DNA from: Malania oleifera
Taxonomy: Eukaryota; Streptophyta; Magnoliopsida; Santalales; Ximeniaceae
Direction of reading: 5' to 3'
Length of the DNA stretch: 64,000 nucleotides
Assembly: GCF_029873635.1 (NCBI RefSeq)
Contig: NC_080427.1
Coordinates: 71,641,348 to 71,705,347, forward strand
The notes under the pieces were generated by a model. That model was given only the letters and a program-made list of their open reading frames with translations, was not told where the DNA came from and searched no databases. Both the position numbers and the translations under genes were made by a program. Positions 46,619-58,385 of this stretch are shown here, one piece after another. Within the stretch, counting starts at the first letter, position 1, and every line of letters starts with the position of its first letter.

Positions 46619-46623
46619 ATTTG

Positions 46624-47447
46624 TGTTGAATAAGGTGTAATCCCAAGAGAGCGGGGGGGGGGGGGGGGGTGAATTGGGTATTTAAAAATTCTAAGGCACT
46701 AAGTTACCTCTTAAACTCTTCTTATAAATTTGCCAACAATTTCTTATTACTCAATTATGTATGTGTACGGCTATTCAATCTATGCATCAATGTGCACAAT
46801 TTAAATGCAATACTGAAAATAAGGAGTGAAGGGAAGAGAGAAGACAAAAGCAGTTTTATGAGGTTCAGCCGTCTTGGCCTACGTCCTCGCCTTGAGTAAC
46901 CACTCAAGGATTCACTGAAACCCTGCTCCTTAAAGTGGGACAGAGCTTCACTTACAATCCGCTGCTTACAAGAGGTATAGCTTCCTCCTACTCCGCTGCT
47001 TACAAGAGATACAACTCTCTCCTCACACACCGGTTCACACACCGAATCGTGTATACAATAAAATCTTGAAAACAACACTCAAAACAATGCTTCTAGCAAA
47101 AGCTTGTGAGTACAGTTCAATTTCCTAGCACATTAACATATGATATAACTTGAAGCTCAAGAATGCATGAAAAACGAAACAATCGTTTGATGTATGATAT
47201 GCTTCAACACAAATTCTTATTTAATCAAAAACTCCCAAGTAAAGTGATATTTGAAATGCCTTGGAGTCAACTAGGGTTTTTGATTCACTTTGTAAAGATA
47301 CACAAGTATGTTTGAAGTGAGCTATTTAACAAAACTTTGACTTGAATACAACTCAAAAAAAAATCAAAAAGTTTTCCTTCAAGTTCCAATATTTTAATCA
47401 AAGTAGGTTTTTCAATAAGAAGCCCTATGAACAATATATATATATCT

Positions 47448-47485
<38 letters not shown>

Positions 47486-48636
47486 ATATACTTCTTGAAT
47501 CACAAATCAATCAACCAAGCTAACAAGTTTTTCTCAAGACATGATCTTTTCAAAATCAGTTTTTATATGTGAATACACACTCAAGATCAAAACCTCTTTC
47601 TAATGATAAACACGTAAAGAGATTAGAGGTTCTTGAAAAGTAATAACTTGAAAGATCAAACCTTAATACTGGATTGAAGTTTAGTTGAATGAATGGATGC
47701 CCTTTGATTTCAGAAGAGATTTGCCCAAAGAAGATGGAGGAAGATTGAAGTGCAGACAATCAGCTCTAGGGTTTCCTCAAATCTTGCAATGAGATGTGTT
47801 CTTTTCTTGTTGTGTGTCTTAGCCTCGTTTTAGGGTTTAGATATTTAGTATATATAGTATAACCCTTAGGATTGATCTCAGTTGTTGGATCAATAATATA
47901 GCTCGCGAGTTCTTTTAATAAAAAATAAGTTTTTAACTTTCCCGCGACTTCAGGCGCTTGAGGGTAAAGGTCCAGGCAACCGAAGTTCCTTAAGCCTTAA
48001 AAAATCACGATGGAACACAGGGTTAGGTGACCGAAGTGGTGACTTCAGGCACCTGAGGTTCTAGGGTCAGGCCACCGAAGAGCCTCTGCCAGGTTCTGTC
48101 TTTTCCATTTAATTCTTCAGGCTACTGAACTTAATCTTTAGGCAACCAAAGAAAATCTTCAGGCGCTTGAGGTTAACTTCAGGCTACCGAAGTACCCTTT
48201 TTCACACATATTAATTTTCAATTTAAAATTCTTCTTTGATTCTCTTCTTGGGTCTTTTATAAAACATATTTTTCATGATTTTGAAAACATTTCTAAGTCA
48301 ATGAGAGTTTCCTAATGATGTACATGAAATGCATGAATCTTAAAATCATTCTAAGTTATATTTGAGCCTCAAATTAAATCATATGGAAATGTAAGTACAT
48401 GAATTCTAAATACCCATTCCTAAGATATTCTTGAACTTTGCTGCTTGCATCTTAATTCTAATACTCTTTGAGTTCCATGGTGCTTTATAAGATTTGTAAG
48501 CTTTACTTGAAGGCTTCCATGACCCGTTATCTTTTCGTGCATGCTTAATATAAGTTCTGTTCACAAACTCAATGCACAGATCAAATAGCAAGTGATTTGT
48601 CATTATCAAAACAAGATTGGACTCATAGAGTCAACA
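46624..48636 (-). repeat. 3' LTR of element H
   Basis: 2013 bp; on the minus strand TGTTGACTCTATGAGTCC to ACCTTATTCAACA. It has a run of 17 G (46653-46669) where other SIRE LTRs have six to eight. The (TA)n(TG)n microsatellite is at 47430-47483. Confidence 0.93.
47848..48192 (-). promoter_or_regulatory. U3 word array and TATA box, left LTR of H
   Basis: Nine copies of words like TTCAGGCGCCTGAGG and CAGGCGACCGAAG (plus-strand reading) lie between 47949 and 48192. The TATA box ACTATATATAC on the minus strand is at 47848-47858. Confidence 0.75.
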
Positions 48637-49181
48637 ATCTCCCCCTTTTTTATGATGACAAATGCACGAACAAAAATAAATAATGAGTTATGCCTAAGAA
48701 GGCTCCCCCTCAATTAATGCATCAAATAATTAAGGAAATGACAATATGCTCATGTTCATACAAAAAGTATTTAGCCTGAATCCAAATGAAATATGAAATA
48801 TGTTCATCCTTGAATGTAATATGCTAGATTTTCCCTTTGTATATCTAACCCTTTGCTTCCATTTTATTATTTTTTCTTCCAAACTTTCTCCCCTTTTTTA
48901 CATCAACAAAAAGGTGTAAACTAATAAAGCATGAGTAGACCCTTATGTTCTTCTCTCCTTAGAAAGCTAAAGATTTTGAATGTGTCCAATTGTTTAATAA
49001 ATGCAATACCAGGTGATAACATCACAAGAAATGTTGCTCCCCCTGAATTATATTATCTAACATGATTCTAAGCAGCCTCTCAACTACACATGAGACCTAA
49101 TTCACGTCTAATTTGGATAAATATATCCTCTGCAAGTGATTTCGTGAATATATCTACCCATTGTTCATCCATGCATACAAA
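48637..49181 (-). other. 3' internal region and polypurine tract of element H
   Basis: On the minus strand the tract AAAAAAGGGGGAGATTG adjoins the LTR. The remaining half-kilobase has no coding sequence apart from the decayed end of pol (residues DEQWVDIFTKSLAED near 49110-49170). Confidence 0.75.
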
Positions 49182-50400
49182 CTATAATGTTACATCCCCT
49201 TTTTGTACATGGTCATGAAGAAAGCGATGTCGTATTTCTATGTGCTTAGTTTGTGAATGTAATATGGGATTCTTTGAGATATTTATTGCACTTGTATTAT
49301 CGCATCTTATAGGGATTGTTTCATAATTTAATCCAAAATCCTTCAGTTGTTGCTTCATGTAAAACGTTTGAGCACAACAACTACCTGCCGCTATGTATTC
49401 AGCCTCAGCTGTGGAAAGAACAACTGAATTTTGTTTCTTGGAAAACCAAGAGACCAAGGAGTTTCCTAAGAAATAACAAGTACCACTAGTGCTTTTCCTA
49501 TCCACTTTGCTACCCGCATAATCAGCATCTAAATAACTAAGAATCTCAAAGGATGTGTACTTAGGATACCATAATCTAATGTCCACGGTTCCTATCAAAT
49601 ATCTAAGTATGCGTTTAACAGCTAGCAAATGAGACTCTTTTGGAGCAGACTGAAATCTTGAGCACAAACATACGCTAAACATTATATCTGGTCTACTGGC
49701 AGTCAGGTATAACAAACTACCTATCATTCCACGATATAGCTTGACATCTATTGGTATACCTTGTTCATCTTTATCTAATTTCAATGAAGTGCTCATAGGT
49801 GTACCTAATATTTTTCCATCTTCCATATTGAACTTTTTGAGTAGGTCTCTAATATACTTTCATTGATTTATGAATATTCCATGATTTGCTTGTTTGATCT
49901 GAAGTCCTAAGAAAAAATTTAGTTCACCCATCATGTTCATCTCAAATTCATTTTGCATCGTATTAGCAAATTCATTACACAATTCTTTATCTGTAGCGCC
50001 AAATATGATGTCATCTACATATACTTGCACTAGGAGAATATCATCTTTCTTAGACCTTATGAACAGGGTTGTATCTATCTTTCCTCTTATAAATTCATTT
50101 TCTAATAGAAAACCACTTAGCCTTTCATACCAAGCTCTAGGAGCTTGCTTTAAACCGTACAAGGCTTTCGTCAGTCTATAAACATGATCTAGATTCTTAT
50201 GATTTTCAAAGCCTGGGGGTTGTTCTACATACACTTCTTCATTTATGTAGCCATTTAAAAATGCACTTTTGACGTCCATTTGGTATAGCTTGAAATCCTT
50301 AAAAGCTACAAATGCTAATAGCATTCGTATGGCTTTCATCCTAACTATAGGGGCAAAAGTTTCTTCAAAATCTATACCTTCTTCTTAATTATATCCCTGA
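49182..50400 (-). pseudogene. pol: Copia reverse transcriptase and RNase H of element H
   Basis: On the minus strand LYQMDVKSAFLNGYINEEVYVEQPPGF, ALYGLKQAPRAWYERL and the catalytic box VQVYVDDIIFGAT (about 50010-50050) define the reverse transcriptase. GTPMSTSLKLDKDE, YRGMIGSLLYLTASRPDIMFSVC, LDADYAGSKVDRKSTSGTC and VVLSTAEAEYIAAGSCCAQ define the RNase H (49182-49826). One stop near 49857 separates the two and another precedes 50339, so no full polyprotein can be made from this copy. Confidence 0.95.
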
Positions 50401-51502
50401 GCTACTAATCTAGCCTTATTTCTCACAACTACTCCATGTTTATCTTTCTTATTTTTATATATCCATTTGGTCCCTATGATTGACTTATCCTCTGGTCTGG
50501 GAACTAAAGTCCATACTTTGTTTCTTTTAAATTGATTTTAATTCCTCTTGCATGGACAGCACCCAAGATTCATCCTCTATAGCTTCACTCACATTCTTAG
50601 GTTCTTCTTGAGATAAAAATGCACAATGACTCATCATGTTTCTAAGAGTGGAGCGAGTGGATACTCCACGTAACGGTTCACCTATTATTTGATCTATGGG
50701 ATGATTCTTTATGTATTTCCATTCTCTAGGTGGTTCATTAGCCTCATTTGTAGTTTGATCAATTTTAATGGATGGTTCTTTAAGTTCATTTTTCTTTTCT
50801 GAATGATTCTCAATTGATAGTTCTTCTAGTTCCTTGTTTAATTCAATTTCATATTCATCAGTTCTTTTAGAGAAGGAATTTGACTCATCGAACACTACAT
50901 GAATAGATTCTATGACCGTCAATGTTCGTTTATTATATACTCTATAAGCTTTACTATCTAAGGCATACCCTAGGAAGATACCTTCATCTGATTTCACATC
51001 AAACTTTCCTAGATGCTCATTGTCTCTAAGCACAAAACACTTACTACCAAAGATATGTTTAGTCTATGGTCATTCCATAATTCGTAAGGAGTCTTATTAA
51101 GTGATGGTCTAATCATAACTCTATTAAGCACATAGCAGGCGGTATTCACTGCCTTGGCCCAGAAGTATTTAGGTAATTTATGTTCGTTAAGCATAGTTCT
51201 GGCCATTTCTTGAATAGACCTATTCTTCCTTTTAATTACACCATTCTGTTGTGGTGTTCTAGGACCTGAAAATTATGGGCAATTCCTAATGAGTTACCAT
51301 AGTCTTCCATGCCTTGATTTTTAAACTCTCGACCCCTATCATTTCGGATTTTGGTAATTGTGTATCCCTTTTCATTTTGTACTTTCTTGCACAGGTTTAT
51401 AAATTTTTCACATGCTTCATCTTTATGACCTAAGAATAGTACCCATGTGTATCGTGAAAAATCATCAACAATGACAAATGCGTATGATTTTCCTCCTAAA
51501 CT
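50401..51502 (-). pseudogene. pol: Copia integrase (core and C-terminus) of element H
   Basis: On the minus strand the core carries AFVIVDDFSRYTWVLFLGHKDEA (about 51420-51500) and, in shifted frame, IRNDRGREFKNQG near 51310-51350. ARTMLNEHKLPKYFWAKAVNTACYVLNR (51009-51206) and FDVKSDEGIFLGYALDSKAYRVYN (50850-51010) follow, then the variable acidic linker ending NVSEAIEDESWVLSMQEEL. At least two frameshifts (near 51060 and 51240) inactivate it. Confidence 0.92.
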
Positions 51503-52174
51503 CTAAATTGGGTTTGGTCTAAATAAGTCTAAGTGAAGCATTTGAAGTGGCCTAGTAGTGGAGATCTCTTTCTTCTTCTTAAAGCTTGTTCTTGCTTGTT
51601 TTCCTAGTTGGCATGCATCACAAATTTTATCTTTCACAAATTTAGTCTTAGGCAATCCCTTAACTAATTCTTTCTTAACCAACTTTGAGATTAAATCCAT
51701 GTTTGCGTGTCCTAGTCTCCTATGCCAAATCCAACTTATTTCATTCATAGCAGATAAGCATGTCACACTCTGTGAAGTTAAGTTATCAAAGCTTGTGGTA
51801 TATACGTTTTCATGATGCTTAGCAATGAACAGTGTCTTATTATCAGTTTTGTGTTCAACTATGCACTTGTCATGTTCAAATGATACTTTGTAGCCTTTAT
51901 CACATAGTTGACTTATGCTTAATAAATTGTTCTTTAAACCTTCAACTAATAAGACATCATCAATAATGAGTGAAGAATCATTACCGACGTTACCTACACC
52001 TATGATCCTTCCCTTAGCATTATCACCAAAAGTAACAAACCCTTCATCCTTGAGTGTGATGGATGTGAATTTTGCTTTATCTCTGGTCATGTGGCGTGAG
52101 CATTCGCTATCCATGTACCATCTATCTTTTGAGGATGAGGATCTTAAGCAAATCTGCAAGAAACAATTAAACAA
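51503..52174 (-). pseudogene. pol: Copia protease and pre-integrase domain of element H
   Basis: RWYMDSECSRHMTRDKAKF (about 52060-52120) is the protease active site with DSE in place of DSG/DTG, a change expected to damage it. GNVGNDSSLIIDDVLLVEGLKNNLLSISQLCDKGYKVSF follows. ISWIWHRRLGHANMDLISKLVKKELVKGLPK with CDACQLGKQARTSFK (about 51590-51740) is the GAG-pre-integrase zinc-binding domain. The 224-codon frame is itself open but disconnected from gag and integrase by stops. Confidence 0.93.
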
Positions 52175-52757
52175 CTAGTTTCGGTACCCAGATTGTCTTA
52201 GGTCTAGGAGGGTTAGTGCTAGATTGACCTTTAACCTTCCATACTTTCTTAATTTTTACATCTTTATTTTTGAAAGGACATTCGAATTGTATGTGACCCA
52301 ACCTTCTACATTTAAAGCATGTAATATATCTATAATGATTCTTAGTTGGAACAAATGACTTTGATTCTTTTGTAAAATACTCCATGTAAAGACGTCTTTT
52401 CTTTATATTTTCTTTACCATTAAAACCGAGCCCTTCCTTTTTTAGAGAATTTCTTTAAGATCCTAAGAGCTTTTCAAAATTATTTTGTCCTTCAGTAAAT
52501 TTATAGATAATTTCATATTTATCTTTCAAGTCCTTTTCTAACTCCTTAATTTTCAAATCTTTATCTTTTATAAAAGATGCATGGGATTCATTTTGGTGTT
52601 CAACTAGATCTGAAAGTTCTTTGACTTTGCTTCTCAACTTAGAAATTTTCTTTGTTTTCTTCTCAAGCATTTTAATAGTGTACAGGTATTCTTGTTTCAG
52701 TTCATCCTATGAGATCATATCATTTTCATTTTTAGATTCATTAGAGTAGTATGAAGA
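52167..52757 (-). pseudogene. Coiled coil and second zinc knuckle of element H
   Basis: A lysine/glutamate-rich heptad-like stretch (LEKKTKKISKLRSKVKEL..., 52455-52670) is followed by a knuckle CFKCRRLGHIQFEC near 52285-52330. It lies in frame after the gag stop at 52758 with further stops. The same arrangement exists in the copia gag in the TRIM. Confidence 0.8.
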
Positions 52758-53840
52758 TTATGAACGAGATGATTGTACCTCAAGGTCATCATGTGCCATT
52801 AGACACAGATTGGCAGTCTCGTCATCGCTGGATTCAAATTCTGAACTGCTAATGCTGTGTGTATCCCATCCAACTTTCAGCGCCTTCTTCTTTTTCTTTG
52901 AAGCTTTTATGAGCTTGAGGCACTCAGGCTTGATGTGTCCAACTTCTTGACAGTTGTAGCATGTTGGTGGATCTTCCTTCTTTTTCTTCATGCTTTGCTC
53001 TCCTCTTTCTGTTTTAGAGTTCCGAAATTTTCTGTTGAACTTTTTGTTCTTCTTCAAGAACTTCCGGAACTTCTTTGTTAGCAAGGCCATGTCATCATCC
53101 ATTTTGGAATCGCTTCCTTCACTTGAATAGCTTGATGATGCCTTAAGTGCAGTGGTCTTCTTAGCTTTGCTTTGCTCATTTTTCCTCTCGTTTATCGCTA
53201 GGTCATAGGTGATGAGTGATCTAATGAGTTCATCCACCGACATCTCCTTGAGATTTCTCCCTTTTGCTATTACAGTAGCTTTTTCTTCCCACACTGGAGG
53301 TAATCCCCTGAGTATTTTCCTGATCAACTCATAAAAAGGGTAAGTTTTTCCAAGAGTATTTAATGAGTTAATGATGTGTGTGAATCTAGTGTACATGAAT
53401 TGTATGGATTCATCAACTGTCATTTTAAATGCTTCATATTCACTAGTGAGCATGTCTATCCTACTATCCTCTTCCTTAGTGCCTTCATATGTAACTTCTA
53501 ATTTTTCCCAAATTTCTTTAGTTAAGTTACATGTCATTACCCTATTAAATTCATTGACATCTAGTGCACAGAAAAGTATATTCATGGCAGTGGCATTAAT
53601 TTGAACTGACTTCCAATCTTCTTCAGTATATTCATCTTCATTTTTAGGTACATTAATCTTATCAATTACTTTCATGGGAATGTGATTTCCCTTAGTCACA
53701 ATTCTCCAAACCTTCCAATCTACGTTCATTAGATATATGCTCATCCTACGTTTCCAATAGGTGTAATTTACACCACAGAAAATGGGTGGTCTAGTGGATG
53801 AGTGTCCCTCACCGAATGGAGTTACACCAATGTGTGCCAT
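52758..53840 (-). CDS. gag: Copia gag of element H (360 aa, open)
   Basis: This is the only retrotransposon gene in the window that is open from its expected start to a plausible end. The ATG at 53840 lies 42 bases after the primer site (MAHIGVTPFGEGHSSTRPPIFCGVNYTYWKRRM). The UBN2 gag core covers about residues 60-210 (NEFNRVMTCNLTKEIWEKLEVTYEGT, MLTSEYEAFKMTVDESIQFMYTRFTHIINSL). A CCHC knuckle CYNCQEVGHIKPEC is at 52961-52920 (about residues 294-307). An acidic serine-rich tail ends QSSRS. It would form the virus-like particle shell; whether it is expressed cannot be seen. Confidence 0.93.
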   Translation of the reverse strand: MAHIGVTPFGEGHSSTRPPIFCGVNYTYWKRRMSIYLMNVDWKVWRIVTKGNHIPMKVIDKINVPKNEDEYTEEDWKSVQINATAMNILFCALDVNEFNRVMTCNLTKEIWEKLEVTYEGTKEEDSRIDMLTSEYEAFKMTVDESIQFMYTRFTHIINSLNTLGKTYPFYELIRKILRGLPPVWEEKATVIAKGRNLKEMSVDELIRSLITYDLAINERKNEQSKAKKTTALKASSSYSSEGSDSKMDDDMALLTKKFRKFLKKNKKFNRKFRNSKTERGEQSMKKKKEDPPTCYNCQEVGHIKPECLKLIKASKKKKKALKVGWDTHSISSSEFESSDDETANLCLMAHDDLEVQSSRS

Positions 53841-53881
53841 GTGGTCATTTTACAAATTAACTATCAAGTCTATGTAAACCC

Positions 53882-53893
53882 GCTCTGATACCA
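53882..53893 (-). other. Primer-binding site of element H
   Basis: The minus strand reads TGGTATCAGAGC; two bases separate it from the LTR end ACA. Confidence 0.93.
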
Positions 53894-54686
53894 AATGTTG
53901 AATTAGGTGTAATCCCAAGAGGGGGGGTGAATTGAGTATTTAAAAATTCTAAGGCACTTAGTTACCTCTTAAACTCTTCTTATAAATTTGCCAACAATTT
54001 TTTGTTACTCAATTATGTATGTGTACGGCTATTCAATCTATGCATCAATGCACACAATTTAAATGCAATACTGAAAATAAGGAGTGAAGGGAAGAGAGAA
54101 GACAAACGCAGTTTTATGAGGTTCAGTCGTCTTGGCCTACGTCCTCGCCTTGAGCAACCACTCAAGGATTCACTGAAACCTTGCTCCTTAAAGTGGGACA
54201 GAGCTTCCCTTACAATCCTCTACTTACAAGAGGTATAGCTTCCTCCTAATCCGCTACTTACAAGAGATACAACTCTCTCCTCACACACCGGTTCACATAC
54301 CGAACCGTGTATACAATAAAATCTTGAAAACAACACTCAAAACAATGCTTCTAGCAAAAGCTTGTGAATATAGTTCAATTTCCTAGCACATTAACATATG
54401 ATATAACTTGAAGTTCAAGAATGCATGAAAAACGAAACAATCGTTTGATGTATGATATGCTTCAACACAAATTCTTATTTAATCAAAAACTCCCAAGTAA
54501 AGTGATATTTGAAATGCCTTGGAGTCAACTAGGGTTTTTGATTCACTTTGTAAAGATACACAAGTATGTTTGAAGTGAGCTATTTAACAAAACTTTGACT
54601 TGAATACAACTCAAAAAAAATCACAAAGTTTTCCTTCAAGTTCCAATATTTTAATTAAAGTAGGTTTTTCAATAAGAAGCCCTATG

Positions 54687-54690
<4 letters not shown>

Positions 54691-54739
<49 letters not shown>

Positions 54740-54767
54740 AGTGTGTGTGTGTGTGTGTGTGTGTGTT
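54691..54767 (+). repeat. (TA)n(TG)n microsatellite
   Basis: A compound TA then TG tract inside the 5' LTR of H; a shorter TA and longer TG version lies at 47430-47483 in the 3' LTR. Confidence 0.9.
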
Positions 54768-55233
54768 TATATACTTCTTGAATCACAAATCAATCAACCA
54801 AGCTAACAAGTTTTTCTCAAGACATGATCTTTTCAAAATCTGTTTTTATATGTGAATACACACTCAAGATCAAAACCTCTTTCTAATGATAAACACGTAA
54901 AGAGATGAGAGGTTCTTGAAAAGTAATAACTTGAAAGATCAAGCCGTAATACTGGATTGAAGTTTAGTTGAATGAATGGATGCCCTTTGATTTCAGAAGA
55001 GATTTGCCCAAAGAAGAAAGAAGAAGATTGAAGTGCAGACAATTAGCTCTAGGGTTTCCTCAAATCTTGCAATGAGGTGTGTTCTTTTCTTGTTGTGTGT
55101 CTTAGCCTCATTTTAGGGTTTAGACATTTAGTATATATAGTATATAACCCTTAGGATTGATCTCAGCCGTTGGATCAATAATATAGCTCACAAGTTCTTT
55201 TAATAAAAAACAAGTTTTTAACTTTCCCGCGAC

Positions 55234-55478
55234 TTCAGGCGCCTGAGGGTAAAGGTCCAGGCGACCGAAGTTCCTTAAGCCTTAAAAAATCACGATGGAA
55301 CATAGGGTCAGGCGACCGAAGTGGTGACTTCAGGCTCCTGAGGTTCCAGGATCAGGAGACTGAAGAGCCTCTACCAGGTTCTGTCTTTTCCATTTAATTC
55401 TTCAGGCTACTGAACTTAATCTTTAGGCAACCAAAGAAAATCTTCAGGCGCCTGAGGTTAACTTCAGGCTACCGAAGT
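55234..55478 (-). promoter_or_regulatory. U3 word array, right LTR of H
   Basis: Words (plus-strand reading) include TTCAGGCGCCTGAGG, CCAGGCGACCGAAG, GTCAGGCGACCGAAG, TTCAGGCTCCTGAGG, TTCAGGCTACTGAAC and TTCAGGCTACCGAAG. The TATA box on the minus strand lies near 55133-55145. Confidence 0.75.
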
Positions 55479-55927
55479 CCCCTTTTTCACACATATTAAT
55501 TTCCAATTTAAAATTCTTCTTTGATTCTCTTCTTGGGTCTTTTATAAAACATATTTTTCATGATTTTGAAAACATTTTTAAGTCAATGAGAGTTTCGTAA
55601 TGATGTACATGAAATGCATGAATTTTAAAATCATTCTAAGTTTATATTTGAGCCTCAAATTAAATCATATGGAAATTTAAGTACATGAGTTCTAAATACC
55701 CATTCCCAAGATATTCTTGAACTTTGCCGTTTGCATCTTGATTCTAATACTCTTTGAGTTCCATGGTGCTTTATAAGATTTGTAAGCTTTACTTGAAGGC
55801 TTCCATGACCCGTTATCTTTCCGTGCATGCTTAATGTAAGTCCTGTTCACAAACTTAATGCACAGATCAAATAGCAAGTGATTTGTCATTATCAAAATAA
55901 GATTGGACTCATAGAGTCAACAATTTG

Positions 55928-56799
55928 CATCAAGGTCTGTTTGGCTTTAGTTTAGTGAAATGGCAATTGTAACATCAAGGAGCACCTTAGATGCCATGAA
56001 CCAAATGCCACATAGGTATCCACAAGGAAAATTCAATAAGGAGAAAAAAGAAACCAACATATGAAAAACATATAGGGCATATGATGAAGGAATATATTCA
56101 TTTAGGATATCAACAAATAAATATCTAATGGATTACAACATAAAACGGAGAAAAAAGTAAATAATTTTTCAAAATTAACATATGCACCAAATAATGTATT
56201 TCTATTCAACCTACTCCAAGTTTGTTTGTTGTAGATAAACTATTAGTAGTTGTAGGTACACTTGCATAGCTAAATAATGGTAGAACTTCCTTCCTCCCAT
56301 CTCTCATTAACCCATTTGATGAGTCACCAAAACAGAACATATCTTCAACTTCTCAGTAATCTACAAAGTCCTCCATTAATTTTTTTTTTTTTTTTTTTGT
56401 GATTCAATAGTCCAATTTTATCATACCCTTCAAATGTGAATCTATTAAGGGGTAGTATTGCTAGAAAAAAATACAAGAAGTTATTCTCTAATAGTAAAAT
56501 GGATGAGTACCATTAGCTTAAATTTCCATATAATGGATGAATAAAATGGTAAATATAAGAAAATGGAAGCACTAGATGGAGTGTATCCAAGGTTGAGAGT
56601 CAATTGCTCCTCATTCTCGCCCAACAACTTCTTTTAATTTGATTGCTGTTTAGAATCCTAAACCAACTTGGATTAGTGTAGGGCCATAACAAGAGAACTA
56701 TAATTAACCTGCCACTGGTGACTTACTAAAGGCTCCATAGGATAAAAGAGATGGGACAATTTTATAATAAGGCAAAGGTCCCTTTTACTCCTTTTTCTC
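55928..56799. other. Sequence between element H and a gypsy relic
   Basis: No coding or repeat structure could be recognised. A poly(T) run is at 56379-56397. Parts may be decayed gypsy sequence continuing the relic to the right. Confidence 0.35.
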
Positions 56800-57263
56800 T
56801 CTGAAATCTTTATAGCATTTCCTGTAAAGCCCACATTGGGAATGGCCACGAAGCGATCATAACATATAGGGGAGTAGGCAGAGCCATCATCTTATTAGCA
56901 TATACTTGGCATTTGTAACACCTCCGCACAAAGTCTATATAATTGGCTTCCATTGTTAACTAGTAACATGCTGCTCAAAGTATTCTTCTCGCTAACATAT
57001 GACCATGAGGATGAGTTGAACATGCCCCTTCATAAACTCTTCCATAATATATTGGGCTTCCATCACATTTACTCATTGGAGTAGGCTCATATCTAAACCT
57101 CTTTTATATAGAACATTCCTACACAGAAAATTCCATGCTGCTAGGCATTTTATGGTCCTCTTATCGTTTCTTGAGGCATGAGGAGGATACTTTTGTTCTG
57201 CCAATAACTATTTGAGATCATAATACCACAGTTTTCCATCGACCTCCTCTTAAAGGTCCATAC
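56800..57263 (-). pseudogene. Gypsy integrase zinc-finger relic (element L)
   Basis: On the minus strand, in several frames, I can read AEQKYPPHASRNDKRTIKCLA, EAQYIMEEFMKGHVQ, then RREEYFEQ, RLCAEVLQMPSIC and PICYDRFVAIPNVGF. This is recognisably the RNase H to H2C2 integrase zone of Tat/Ogre-type gypsy elements (the RCHKCQ-Y and SPWPF-MWG landmarks). It is cut at 57263 by LTR I and is heavily mutated. Confidence 0.6.
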
Positions 57264-58327
57264 GGTAACGCCCCAAACCTAAAAAAGGGGTCCGAAGGGT
57301 TATATTAAATAAATCTCTTATACTAACAAATACATAGTGTAAGATCTTCATAACAATTACCAAAGTACTAAAAATCATCCTTTATTACAATAAAAATTCC
57401 AGTATCACAATAAAGTTCTAAACTCATAAAAAACATAAATAAAATAAAAACAATTCTAACCAAGGACCTTCTACCCCACCAACGCTTCCATTGCGCACTC
57501 TGATTACTATCATACTCCTCATGGCCTCTAAAAAATAATTAATCATGATGGGGTGAGACACCTCTCAATAAAAAGGAATAAATTATTATCAGTGTGTGGC
57601 CAATGAGTTTTAGTGTATCATATATATGAATAACATTTAATATTGTAACATTCATGTTTACATATAAAACAATTAAACAGTTCTATAAACGAATATTTAT
57701 ATCTCCTCATTCCCTGGATCATGTTTACGTATAAACAATTCTACATTTCGGTGACCACATCTGGTGCACACCCAGGCACTCGCTGTGAGGCGTTACGTAT
57801 CGTCGTACCCCGCCAGCAAGCCCTTGGGCTAAGTCTTAAGGATCGGAGCGTTACGTATTGTCGTCCCCCTCTGCCTTGATATCACCAAATATATCCCTTA
57901 GATATACAATTACACCATACAACGATACCATATATCTGACAATCTTTCCACTTTAGTTTCAACAATCCTCGTGATCTCAATAGGTTTAATTTATACAATA
58001 AACTGAAATATTCTCATGCCACACATTTAAATGATAAATCATATTTGATAACATTCATATAATCATATACCTCATAATATATTCAGATTAAAACCCACAT
58101 AATTTTCACATAATTATAATCTTTAATTTAATCGGTTAATCTTTAAAAATAGTTAACATAATTTATTCCCCTTACCTAATCTTGAAGATCTGCCTATCAC
58201 TTTCCTAAAAAGGTTCCTGCAGCTTTGAAGAACGAAACCCTAACTTCCTTAACTTGTCGAGTAGAGAAATTCGGCAAGTCGAGAATGGAGAACCGATCAG
58301 AAACCTAGCTGGAGTCCCAGGAGACCT

Positions 58328-58385
<58 letters not shown>

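Larger units (their letters stand above)
46624..55922 (-). mobile_element. Full-length SIRE-type copia element H
   Basis: 9299 bp with LTRs 46624-48636 and 53896-55922 and perfect target duplication ATTTG (46619-46623, 55923-55927). On the minus strand the order is LTR, primer site, gag, protease, integrase, reverse transcriptase, RNase H, polypurine tract, LTR, the Ty1/copia order. Gag is uninterrupted over 360 codons; pol has several stops. The LTRs differ by only a few percent by eye, so it is the youngest full element seen. Its neighbours A, B, the copia in D and the solo LTR belong to the same wider group. Confidence 0.95.
53896..55922 (-). repeat. 5' LTR of element H
   Basis: 2027 bp, aligned end to end with 46624-48636. 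The largest difference is the microsatellite at 54691-54767, with about 22 TA units against about 6 in the other copy. The words at 55234-55478 keep more CG dinucleotides than those of the left copy. Confidence 0.93.

Noticed and set aside
47342..47572. Frames rich in valine and cysteine, or isoleucine and tyrosine, in H LTRs
   Set aside because: These are translations of the TG and TA microsatellites.
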